From the NCBI RefSeq assembly GCF_037975245.1, contig NC_092578.1, positions 10,520,359-10,584,358 on the forward strand: a stretch of DNA of 64,000 nucleotides, written 5' to 3'. Made by a program: the position numbers and the translations under genes. The notes below the pieces were generated by a model that had not been told where the DNA came from, did no database searches, and saw only the letters and a list, made by a program, of their open reading frames with translations. This DNA comes from Apostichopus japonicus. Taxonomy: Eukaryota; Echinodermata; Holothuroidea; Aspidochirotida; Stichopodidae. Below are positions 46,084 to 57,900 of the stretch, piece after piece (within the stretch, counting starts at the first letter, position 1; each line of letters opens with the position of its first letter).

Positions 46084-46903
46084 TGGTATCTATTTGTGCA
46101 CAAAAAAGAAGATTGTGTGGACTGTCCGGTGAGACAGCTTTGTGTGGCTTTCATTGTATTTGTGGAATATTTGTGTTCAAGTAGCAGAGTGTCATTAAAC
46201 TATTTGATTTCTCCAAACCAGTTTCGAAATTTTCAGTAGAAAACTTTATGGATAAATCTGGCAGTTAAACTAAATGTTAGTCACTCTTCCCCAGACCAGT
46301 TTTCAAGTCTGAATATTAGGATATTGTCCGATTATAAGGAGTCTGATTATTAGGAGACTAATATAAAAGGATATTGTGATTTGTAGATAAATGAAAAGCA
46401 GTCAAAACCATTTGCCATTTATATGTCAAAAACATTTTACCCTAGTTGGAAACCCCTTTTGTTATCTACAATCTAATGTGTCGTAAATTATCACAATCAT
46501 TAATATGTACCTCTTTTCTCTGTAGATAGATGACATGTTCTAACTTAACTGAATAAATATCACTCAACTATGAAATATATAACTGTGAGCATTTTTACAA
46601 GGGTGAGGATTTTAGCATTGATGCCATAAATTGTCTGCAAATGTTTGGTGCAACTTGTGCCAACCCCTATTTGCCTTTATGAAAAACAAAACAGGTGCAT
46701 TTCTGACTCATTTTTATTATTTCAAGAACTATGGTACAAGAATAAAATACACAGCTAGAAGAAAAGTTATTAACACATTGATCAGATGGAGGTGTAAAAT
46801 ATTGTTCTTTATCTTACCTATTCAAAAGCAGTCTAGAAAGACAACTTGATTACAACAGCTCTTATAATCTAAACATGGAGGACCACAATGTTTTCTCCTT
46901 TTT

Positions 46904-47268
46904 CAGTGGCGTAGGAAGGTACTTTTGAGTGGGGGGGCTGAAGACTGATGGCCGGCCTGGGGGAGGGGTCTAAGGGGAGGGGTGTCCCCTCCCCTTTGGA
47001 ATTTTTTTGCATTTCCAGGTGGCCTCAGATGCAATTTGGTGCAATATAGCACACTTCAACCCACCCACTCCATTTTGTATATAAGTTTGCATTTTCACCT
47101 GGCCTTAGATGCAATTTGGTGCTCCAAATGAGATTTTTTTCTCATTTGGAAATGAAAAAGGGGTTTTCTGACTTGCGAAGCGGGGGGCGGAATGATACTT
47201 CCGCCCCTCCACATTTTTCACCAGGGGGGGCTGGCGCCCCCCCAGCCCCCCCGGTTCCTACGCCCTTG
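46904..47268. mobile_element. hAT-like non-autonomous element, copy 1
   Basis: It begins CAGTGGCGTAGGAA and ends TTCCTACGCCCTTG, with the flanking 8-mer CTCCTTTT on both sides (46895-46902 and 47269-47276; one extra T on the left). It has subterminal poly-G/C tracts and paired AGGGGAGGGGTG / CCCCTCCCCTTTGG blocks. Nearly the same sequence is found inverted at 60422-60790. Confidence 0.85.
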
Positions 47269-47325
47269 CTCCTTTTACTCATCCATTCTGATCCAATCAT
47301 CAATGTCATTTCAACGGAAGCAGGA

Positions 47326-48447
47326 CACTTCGCCCAACAACCATTTCGCCCAACTGCCATTTCGCCCAACCTTACCATTTCGCCCAACCAGCCTGGTCAT
47401 TTCGCCCAACCAGCCTGGTCATTTCGCCCAACCAGCCTGGTCATTTCGCCCAACCAGCCTGGTCATTTCGCCCAACCTTGATTAAATATGATACTTGAAA
47501 AGTAAACGTTCGGGAATTGTTAAAGTTACAGGATACGAACCGAATATTAATTAAGGAAACTTGAGGACCGATCAGTGTGTTGGGGGTTAGGTTTGATAGT
47601 AAACGTTCGAATATTAAGGAATATTAAGGAAACTTGAAGTTCTTTTCTTTGTATAACTGTAGTAAGGAAACGTTACAGAATACGAACCGAATATTAAGGA
47701 ATCTTGAGGATGGATCAGTGTTTTAGGGGTTAGGTTTGATAGTAAACGGTCGGGAATTGTTAACGTTACGGGATACGAACCGAGTATTAAGGAAACTTGA
47801 AGTCGTGGTTAAATTGATTAGGCCTACATATGTGATTACATATGTGGTTACATTGATAAATATTACGGACGGGTTTTATATATATATTGTTTTTCACTTA
47901 ACGTTCCGGAATTGTTAGTCAGTAGGATGGACCAGTATTTTAGGGGTTAGGTTTGATAGGTTTTTATGAAGACCGATTCCCCTGTGTTTGTATAACATAA
48001 GATTAACACTATGTAGAACTAGATAAACACATAACTGCTGTGAACAATACCCTTGATTAATGCCTGGCGGACTTGATAAACCTTGACCGAAGTCATCAAG
48101 CAGAACAATAGGTGTAGTAATAGTAGTGTAATCCTCCCATTATACCCGAAATAACTGCTCAGACTCCGATCGATATCGAGCGGACCTCACTTTATTTACC
48201 TATTACGAAGTAACCTTACCCAAAATAAATCAAATTGAACTGGTGGAATAGAAAAAGTAATATTATTCTGACTGAATATTAGTAAAAATAAGGTTGGGCG
48301 AAATGACCAACACGGTTGGGCGAAATGACCAACACGGTTGGGCGAACTGACCATGCTGGTTGGGCGAAATGACCAACGCGGTTGGGCGAAATGACCAGGC
48401 TGGTTGGGCGAAATGGCAGTTGGGCGAAATGGTTGTTGGGCGAAGTG
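47326..48447. mobile_element. TIR element with subterminal TTCGCCCAAC arrays
   Basis: The left end has eight TTCGCCCAAC motifs (47326-47476) and the right end eight inverted GTTGGGCGAA motifs (48292-48447). The outer three are spaced about 14-17 bp and the inner ones 22 bp at both ends, so the ends mirror each other. The interior has diverged direct repeats built from AGTAAACGTTCGGGAATTGT, GGATACGAACCGAATATTAA and TTAGGGGTTAGGTTTGATAG (near 47502, 47690, 47742, 47900). No coding frame and no clear target duplication are seen. It is probably a non-autonomous DNA transposon of unassigned superfamily. Confidence 0.75.
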
Positions 48448-51400
48448 ACTCGCAAGCATTTCAACCAATACAAAGGTTGCAACAAACTTTCCCACTATGA
48501 ACTGAGAATGCATGGAAATATTGCCATTACTGTGATCTCGAGGAATAAGGACTCAAATGTTTGGCAAAACAGAACATATCTGTTGGCAAGTGTGGGTCTT
48601 TAAAAGAACACTAGAAAAAAGTACTATTCGGCTTAATATTCAAAAGAATTAAGTAATATAAGTGGTGACTGTTACATATTTAAATACAACTATATCAGAA
48701 ATGAATCAAGTATCATACTTCACATAGGTACCCACTGGCTAGGTATCAAGCTAAATCAATATAGTACAGCATTTAGCAAACTTTAAAGGAATATAAATGG
48801 TAACCACAAGGATTTGTCTCTACAAACGTCGGCAGGACCAACATTTGTTAGGAAAGCTGCATTGTGTTGTCTTAAAAGGCATCCACTGTTCTGTTGTCAA
48901 TCTATGGCACACAAAGTTGACAAGTATGCTTAGTACAGCAAAGCATATACAGTATCTTTATACCGCATTATCTTAATAATGCTATGTTGGATCAAGAAAA
49001 GTCTCCATTCAGAGCTTTTATCAAAGGAATACATTTTTAGTCGGGTACAATGGTTAATCTGTTTGAGGACATACTCTCACTGCTAATTTGATATTTATCT
49101 GAATCAATCAACTTTTACCTAGCTTATTATTATGAAACAGAAGTACTAGTAGCTCTGCCTGTCTCTTCTGCAAATGTGAACTGTGACATGCAATTAAGGT
49201 AGTGAACAATGGCAAATGATAAATTCAATTACAAACACAATATTACCCTCAGCTGGCACATGTCATTACTTATCATATCTATGATACAAACTGGAAAAAT
49301 GATTGAAACAGCTACTAAAGAATAATTCCAAGCAGAGGACTTAAATTTGAATAAATTCTGCCTTGGCAGCTATAAATATTACACTGCAGAACAGATGAAC
49401 CATTGTAACATGTTTCATGCTGAATTAGTAATCTAATTCAAACTGTAACTGCACATTATGTATGACAGACAGCTCAGGTCCTACTGCTGACAAATACTGA
49501 ATTACCATAAAAACATTTACAGAAAAAGCATCTAACGCTGCCTGTTCCCAAGTAGTTTACAAAACTAATAGAGCCATAATGAGGTATAGATTGTAGCCTG
49601 GGCAATGATCACCCAGGCTGTGGGTATATTCATGTTTGCTCAGTTATTGGGACAATCAATGACTTTTGATGGGTACAAATGTCACAACTCCTTAGTGACT
49701 AAGTGACACACTACCTAAGTACACACCTTTGGTGTTACCTCTAGCTATCTTCCATGCAAACTCAATTTTCTGCTCAATATTAGAGCCGATTTACCAACAA
49801 ATTTGGACGTGTTTCCTAAACAAATCCATGGTCCTATTAACCAATAACTGCTACTAAAGTATACTAGAAAAGGGTGACTGCTATGTGTAAGATGGAAGTA
49901 AAGAAATAAATACTTAATTAATACTAAGGCAGATTCCTACCCTTCCATTTCCTTGCCACTCAGATCAATTAAGTGTGAACTGACTTTATGCATTATGTAA
50001 CAAGCAGACTATAATTTCTTGAAGTAGCCAACAACAGCACCAACTTTTCACAAAACTTAAAAATTATAAACCATTCTAATTTAAGCACTCCACATTTTAT
50101 TCTTCATAATTCAACACATTAAGTGATTCCCCTTACAAATACAGTCCATTGGCGCTTTGATGTGGCAAGCCTTTGAATCAATGATGGAGAAAAGTATCTT
50201 GAAAAGTGCACTGTTGTAGATGTAGAAAACTCCTGCCTCTCAAATAAAAAAGGCCAAAAACATTGCCAGGACTATAAACAATTTTACAAAGCTATTGTCT
50301 ACTTCAGGACACTCCAATTTGAGTCCAAGACTGTTGCACTTTCACACTTGTGACTTGCAATATCCCTGTGGGTAACAAGACTAACAGCATTAAGCTTATT
50401 GTAGAACTTTGCTACCAAAATACAAATTACACTGCAATAATTTACTTGAACATTTTATTACCTATTCAAATTCAACTTGCTACCCTCCTCACTAAACAAC
50501 TTTCAATCAAACTTGACTGTTTAATGATAGCTTTCCAAGATTAAGAATATAATCATTTTGTATTTTAGGAATGTTGCAGATGTCACAGTCAAAGACAGTG
50601 AGTCAGATTTACTGTGGTGGCATTCAAAGATGCTTTCCGACTTCTTTCTTTTATGTACACATGTCAGTTACTAAGTCTACAAACAATTAATAAATTAAAC
50701 TATTCCATGCCAAAGGAAAAACAAACTTAAGATCAATCCCCAACCAAAGAATGAGAACCCACTATTCATACACTATGAGTTTGCTGTCCAACTTTGTCAT
50801 ACTCTAAAGACAGCTTGATCTATAATGCATACTGTACTAAGGGTACAAGGCTGATTTGATGCCTTAGCATGATATTGAAAAACCACCAAGACAATAGTCC
50901 ATAACATTCAGAGGTTTTCTATTTCACTTTGTTCTAATATGCATTACATTTTGTGCTAATGGGTGTGACACTGCAAGAACAGACATTATTCTCAATCAGT
51001 GCAAATCTTTGGATTGTTTTGTGGACCTTACAAGTGTTACATCTAGAAAAGAATGAAACTTTTAGTCAACTCGACTGTTTCTTTGCCCAAGTGTTTTACT
51101 GTCTGCGAAAACAAAGAAGGTGAAGCCTGTCCAATGTTTCAGACATGTAGAGGAATGCAAGAAAGCAGATGATCAAACTTTCTTTGCAAATTGTTGACAT
51201 TACAAGCTTACAGCTTTCACATTTGCAAGGTGACTGTCTGGAAAAATATAAACAGGAAATGCAGCATATTGGCAGCATATTTGTATGGACCCCTCTGAAT
51301 GTTTGGGCTGTTTATGCTTCTGACATCACACATCACACAGATTGGAACTTCACTGTAATTGGAATAAGCAGCTAAACTTATTCATACAAGTTAAAGTGCT

Positions 51401-51870
51401 ATTTGTTCAACAACATAAACATTTCTCCATGTCTTTCAGTTTCCTTCAGTCCTTTGATCAACATCAACGATATGCCTTTAAACAACAATTGAAACTTAAT
51501 GATGATTAAATAAGATTTGGAAGTGACCAGTTTAACAAGTTTGGCTTCTCACTGTGGAACAGTGTTACTACTAAAGAGTATTTGCAGCTTCTAGTGAAAA
51601 CCATTCCATGTTAACTGATGTTTGACTTGTACAACTATCCCCTGGAATGACCTCATTTCACTCTGAGAATGCATGTACCATCTTATCAGCCGCACAGCCA
51701 GAAATAATGATCTACTTCCAAGTCCTTCCAAAAGTTTATGACAGTAAGTGGTCATATTTTACTGTTGACTTTCAGGGACAAATTATATTGGTTGGCTGCG
51801 GGCTGCCACTGTATGGATACAGGAAGTTGTTCAATGGTCTTTACAGAAGAAATGAAGTCCCTCAAACACA
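48448..51870 (-). other. AT-rich region downstream of SUMO, probable 3' UTR in part
   Basis: I see no coding exons here. Because SUMO reads leftward, its 3' UTR should lie here. Candidate AATAAA signals on the minus strand are at 50097-50102 and near 50454, but I cannot choose between them. Repeats are strikingly scarce compared with the flanks, consistent with transcribed or constrained sequence. Confidence 0.45.
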
Positions 51871-51936
51871 TCATAGCCAAAAACCTCCAATCTGCTCATT
51901 GTAGACATCTATAACATCTTCATCTTCCATACTAAG
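51871..51936 (-). CDS. sumo1: sumo exon 5 (C-terminal Gly-Gly and tail)
   Basis: The acceptor TTTTTTATCTTCTAG precedes LSMEDEDVIDVYNEQIGGFW and L, then TGA at 51871-51873. Confidence 0.92.
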   Translation of the reverse strand, partial: LSMEDEDVIDVYNEQIGGFWL

Positions 51937-54900
51937 CTAGAAGATAAAAAAGAAAGAGGCTGAGAAGATAAGGCTAATGTGCATAGGTGTAAAGTACATG
52001 TGACATTAAATCCCAATATAACATTAGTTAAGGTCAATGTGCATAGGTCAAGTACAAATGACACTTGCATTTTATCCCAATGTCTGTTTGTTCATACATA
52101 CACACACATAACATAACTTAACATTAGGTATGTAACTTATTTTCTTAATATTTTTTCTTATGATTGCTGTTGTGATATCTTTCTTTATCTCCTGGGACCT
52201 TCCTCTCAACCATCTTGGATCTATCACTTTTGAAACAACATTCTGACATTTAAACTTCTGCACAATGTGCTGATGATAGTGTTATGTCTGGTGGTCATGT
52301 GCAGAAACACTTCCAAATGTAACTTAAAACTAAGACGCAGTAACAAATACACCCAGTTATGGTCATGAAATTAGGAGACTCTCGTCATACAGTAACACAT
52401 GTTGACAGAAAATACTAGCAGCCAAGGTTCTGCACTTTTCAAAAAATGGCATAATTATTTGATTCATGTAAAATAAAGGAAAATTTGTTGGTTAACACCT
52501 CAATGACAGGAGACCATGCAAAACTGCCAGCCAAATGGTAACAGACCATATGGCAATCAAATCACAAGGAGATCTCTTTTCTCTATTTTAAGCATGAAAA
52601 TCTGTGTAATGTAAATCTCAGGTCTGTACTGATGCATCTACAGTATACTTGCAGCTGATGATAACTATTTTATACATAGAAAAGTTATTAAAGAATCATG
52701 GATTGGAAGATGATCTGGTTATTCAGACCAAAATTTTGTATGTTAGTGTAATACCGTAATGAACTTTGACATGAATTTTTTGTCATGTGTTTGTGATTTT
52801 TCCTTCATTTATCAACTTTTCACTTTGATCAACTGCTACCTTTCTATACCATATGTACTGAATCACTAGAGGCACAACAAAGGAGTGTTAGCTCACTGGT
52901 TAACGCCGGTGCCTTCCAATCATAAGGTCCCCAGTTTGGGTCACTCCAAGATTAATGTATGTCGTCCAGTTACAGGGTTGTTGACAATTGACAATTCATA
53001 ATCATGGATGTTATATATGAATCTAAGAGACTGACTCTGGTCAGCTAGCGGCTTTGATAAGCCAATGAGGCTTCTTTGTGAGTTTCTGCTTGCAGGAGGA
53101 TCTAAATACATACATATCTTGCAGTTATATTGAATTTTTTTATCACATATTTTTTTATCTATTAAAGCATTTCAAAACTAATTAAACAATAAACAGAATG
53201 AAAATATGTCTAGGTCTCGTGATCTTTGCTGATGACTATTGCATATTAATTAGCGTCTTAGTTGCCAATCTGTCACTGAATGTTCAAACGAAAGCTGAAA
53301 AGTCCAAAAGAACTTCTGCACCAATCAAAATACTGTTTGCAAGGTCGTTAAGCTAAAACATCGCATCTATACCAGTTTACCCTATTAGCAATTACATTTG
53401 ACTTAGTAAGAGCATGGTGAATAAGAGAACAACATACAAATTTGGTGTTGGGGAATATTCTCTATTTACAAAAAACACTATTTCTGCAAAACCTCAATCC
53501 AAACTCAAAGTTTAGATGAAAGTCAATTTATGAAGCATTGCTGATAAACAACTGTTCAAATTTGTTATAATCTGGGGCCCCAAAGTAATCTATTTAATCA
53601 TAAGATCAAGTCAATATTAATGGTATCACACTACAAAGACAGTACTCAATGCCAATGGGCCACCAGAAAGAAAAGCATATCAAAATAGCAATTAGTTATA
53701 ATGGTGCCAGAATGACGGTGGCCTTTAGTTTTTGCAATTAGTTCCTATATTTTCTATTGTGATGGCACTACATCTGTGAATGTTAACTAGCTAATGATGT
53801 TTATTTTTGAGAGTATAAGTAGCTTACCACTTCAGGAGTCATGTCATTAGTAATTCTCTGACCATCAAACAGAAATCTTCGAGAGGAGACTGGAACACCC
53901 TGGATAAAATATAAACACTCAAATTAATCTCTGTATCTATGAGTACAAACAGGGGATCACAGCATGACTGCCAGTCATATGATTTATGTAATAACTGGTA
54001 CTAGAATGGTCTAACCTTCAAGCTTTTAACTGTTATTCAATTAAAAAGAAGATTATTTCTCATTAGGCACATGCTAACAACTACATTTGAAAATACATGT
54101 GCACACTCAGGAATCCTCATTATCTATTGATTGTAACTGTCAGCAACTGTCTGATATGCTCTGTAACCACCAATAACCTTACTTGTGTCTAATGCAATAT
54201 TCTATACTAATACCATCCTTTGTTTCTTGTCTTTAACACTTCTTTAATGTAAACGCTACCTACTATTACTGGTACAATAAACATAAACTCTGCCATATTT
54301 ACAGTCTCTCTTTAAACTAACAAAGAGAGACAGTATCCCTGGTGATGTAAACTACTGTTGCTATGCCAACTGCACATAGAACTTCACATCTGCTACTGTA
54401 CATATAGAGAAACGGATGGTGTGTAGTACGAATCTACAGACTATGTTGAACTGAATACTATTTAATGAAAAGCTGGTATAAAACTGGTCATTTACCATTT
54501 TCTGGCAGTAGGATTCTTTTAGTTTCTTCATCTGTGTTGTTTTCTTGACTCTGAAATGTACTTCTGTCTGGTCCTGAAGGGTAAAAATATCAAAAAGAAA
54601 TAGCTCTAAGTTGTCACAACAGATGAACAAATATTGTAGGCGTCGAAGGAAAACTGTATCAGAGGTTGAGCATCAAAAGCTTTTTCCAGGAAATTCAACA
54701 AAACTTATCACCAGGAAGATCAGCTGTGGTGCAACAACTAGAATCACTTTGCAAGGCTTAAATAAATACTGTCTTCCGACAATTCCCCTCCTTCTGGCCA
54801 TTCCCCTTCTCCCTTCCCCATTCACCCATCCTGCCCCTTTCCCCTCCTCCCTGCCCCTTTCCCCTCCTCCCTTCCCCATTCACCCATCCTGCCCCTTTCC

Positions 54901-57900
54901 CCTCCTCCCTTCCCCCATTCAACCCATCCTGTCCCTTTCCCCTCCTCCCTTCCCCCATTCAACCCATCCTGTCCCTTTCCCCTCCTCCCTTCCCCCATTC
55001 AACCCATCCTGTCCCTTTCCCCTCCTCCCTTCCCCCATTCAACCCATCCTGTCCCTTTCCCCTCCTCCCTTCCCCCATTCAACCCATCCTGTCCCTTTCC
55101 CCTCCTCCCTTCCCCCATTCAACCCATCCTGTCCCTTTCCCCTCCTCCCTTCCCCCATTCAACCCATCCTGTCCCTTTCCCCTCCTCCCTTCCCCCATTC
55201 AACCCATCCTGTCCCTTTCCCCTCCTCCCTTCCCCATTCAACCCATCCTGTCCCTTTCCCCTCCTCCCTTCCCCCATTCAACCCATCCTGTCCCTTTCCC
55301 CTCCTCCCTTCCCAATTCACCCATCCTGCCCCTTTCCCCTCCTCCCTTCCCCATTCACCCCATCCTGCATCTTTCCTCTCCTCCCTTCCCCATTCACACC
55401 ATCCTGCCCCATTCCCTTGCCGTAAAACTTGGGTTCTTGATATATATTTCCAACGGTCTGTACTCTGTAGAAATGCATAACTCATATTTCATCAATCAGT
55501 AAATATTTATTCTTTTTATTACATATAAGCCTACAAGCCTGGACAATGAAGACTTACAACAGCTTTCACTTTCAGCTTGATGAAATCACCTTTGCCATTA
55601 CTGGATCCACCACCTTCACCACTACTTGTATCTGGTTTATTGTCCTGACAAGAAAAGAAACAATGTTATGAACCAAGAAGCTCATGATCAAGAACAACTT
55701 GCAGTCAACTTGTGACAAGTAAAATATTAATATCAGTAACCTTGCACTGTAATGAATTAATGACACGATGCGGTGTCGAAGACTACAGCATCCAGCAAAC
55801 ATCCAGATGCACAGTCAGCAGATTTATACCTCAAATTGTTGTCAGACTTATTCATTAGGTACTTTCTGCTAGACCTTGTTGCCAAAACATGCCATCATAG
55901 TCAAAGTCCAAGGTAACCATTTTGTAAACTCCAAGGCTAATTTTTCAAAGATTCTAAGCCTACGGTAAGTTTGTTGGGCCAAATATATTTGAAGTGGATG
56001 AAAAGATGCCAAATGAGGATAAAAAGTAAATATTAAATGGGTGTGCAGATGCCTGCTGACAAGAGCAGAGATGAAGTCAGAAATGCAAATTTCGGTGGAG
56101 CTATATTTGAGTAGATTCACTGGGGGGGGGGGGGGGTCCAAGGTCGCTCAAGATTCGTTTTGTTGGATGTGCAGATGCCCTGATACAAAGTCAGTCTACA
56201 TGATGTGCTATGAAGCCAAATAAAGTTTTAACTTCAATGGAACTTCATTTGGGTGGATGCCAAGTCAGAGATACTGTAATTCACAACTATTTGTGATTTA
56301 TCTCGGCAGTAAATGACTCTTCTGACTTGACAAGAAATGAATGTTTCTCTTGATTTGCTTGATTTGACTTGACCTTCTTTGACTTCTGGGGAATACAATA
56401 GTAGATGCTACGGATTTGTTGCAACAAATTGGGAAGATATGCATGATGGAAATGTTCAGTTAAGTTTGCTCTGAGCACTACATTCCACTTGCAAAAGTAG
56501 ATGCATACCATTTAATGCAGCTGCAAGTGGTTCAAAGTTTAGCATTTTTGTTGTATCTTCTTCTAGCATACATATTTCAATGTGGTAGTAACTACAAATT
56601 TAGTACTGATCTTCAAACAACTGACATTCAAACCAGCATGTCATCTGGCAAACCTTGACTGCACCAAATTGTAATGACAAAAGAAGATTTTACAAAGTAA
56701 AATATTAATGATGCAACAAAATTGCATCATTAATATTTTATAACATTCCATACCTCTTTTGAGCAGCATATGATTTGAAATGTGCTATATTACTTAATTC
56801 CAGCATTAAAATAATTCTTATCTTCTCCTTTTTTGTGACATGAGTACATGCAGATATTTTCAGTGTTTTGACTACTAATGTGTTGGGAGTGTTTTTATGA
56901 CAATTTTATGAATCATGGGTATATTGAGGTAGCAATTTCATTTAGGTGTTTCCTTAGTGGGTCACACTTCATCAGGATGTATAAATAACTAGCTGTGGTC
57001 ATTTCATTGTCACTACATGTCAGATTTTAATATACAATATACAGTATATGTATTGAGGGAGTGAATGAGAAGTGCCGGTATTACAATAAAGTTCAGTTGG
57101 TGTTGAATGTACAAGATAATCAATTTTGTTAAACTTATTATTATTATGTTTGAAAGATTGATGATTTTATGCAGCATTATTTATATATATCCCGATAAAT
57201 GCAACAGTAAGTGTTGGAACAGGGAGACATGTCAGACGTGAACAACCTAATGTCTATGTGGGAAAAGAATCCACATACAACTTACAATTGGGGCATGGAT
57301 GTCGCTTAGGGCAGCTTTTGCGGACGAGATGCCTTTACACCCTCGATACCATTTAAATGTGTAATATGAAGAGGAAATGTGTTCTGTATGCTCGAGCGAA
57401 AACATTGTGTAAGTATGACTTTTGGTAGCGCGCACACTGCCACTTGTGTTTGCACAGTGTGGAAGTACCGTTTGCGGACCGCCGTGCAGTTGGGCTGGAA
57501 TGATTCCTCCTGAAGCCCAAACCACGAGACATGCGTGTGGATACATGCAATAGGCATTAATTGTAGTGACAAAATTATAAGAGCTAGATTGAGTTCAAAC
57601 GCGGTTGTATTTCAAGCTCAATGTGACCTTTCTGTTTGATTTAATAACGTACTGAAGAAGGAACATTTGTCAGACTCAACAGTAGTGCATACAAGCGCTT
57701 CTACTTTGTTGTTGCAAATGTTGCCACGAAAACCTTGTACATACCATGGTGAAGTTCTCAAGAAATTGTATAACACTAATTATCTATTTCAGTCTTGAGC
57801 ATTACGCTGGAAAATTAAAATAAGAGTTATGCGGATTGATATGCAGGCACAGATACGTACTGTACAGTACACTATATATAAAATCATCACAGTGACATCA

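Noticed and set aside
47116-47485. Open frames of 97-121 codons through TTCGCCCAAC repeats
   Set aside because: They translate the subterminal repeats of a TIR element; the same artefact appears inverted at 48196-48513.
47320-48450. CRISPR-like array
   Set aside because: Regularly spaced TTCGCCCAAC motifs superficially resemble repeats with spacers, but the intervening sequence is itself repeated, the array is mirrored in inverted orientation, and the genome is eukaryotic.
54611-55480. 289-codon plus-strand open frame, the longest in the window
   Set aside because: It is a readthrough of the 40-bp C/T minisatellite. It repeats the same Pro/Ser/Leu peptide in three phases and lies antisense in a sumo intron.
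57211-57310. Short plus-strand frame starting MSDVNNLMSMWEK
   Set aside because: Its start resembles SUMO N-termini, but it is on the opposite strand from the sumo exons, has no donor linking it to them, and stops after 26 codons.
57247-57572. Overlapping minus-strand frames of 65-99 codons in sumo intron 1
   Set aside because: No domain, no splice partners, and three frames open at once over the same GC-richer patch.
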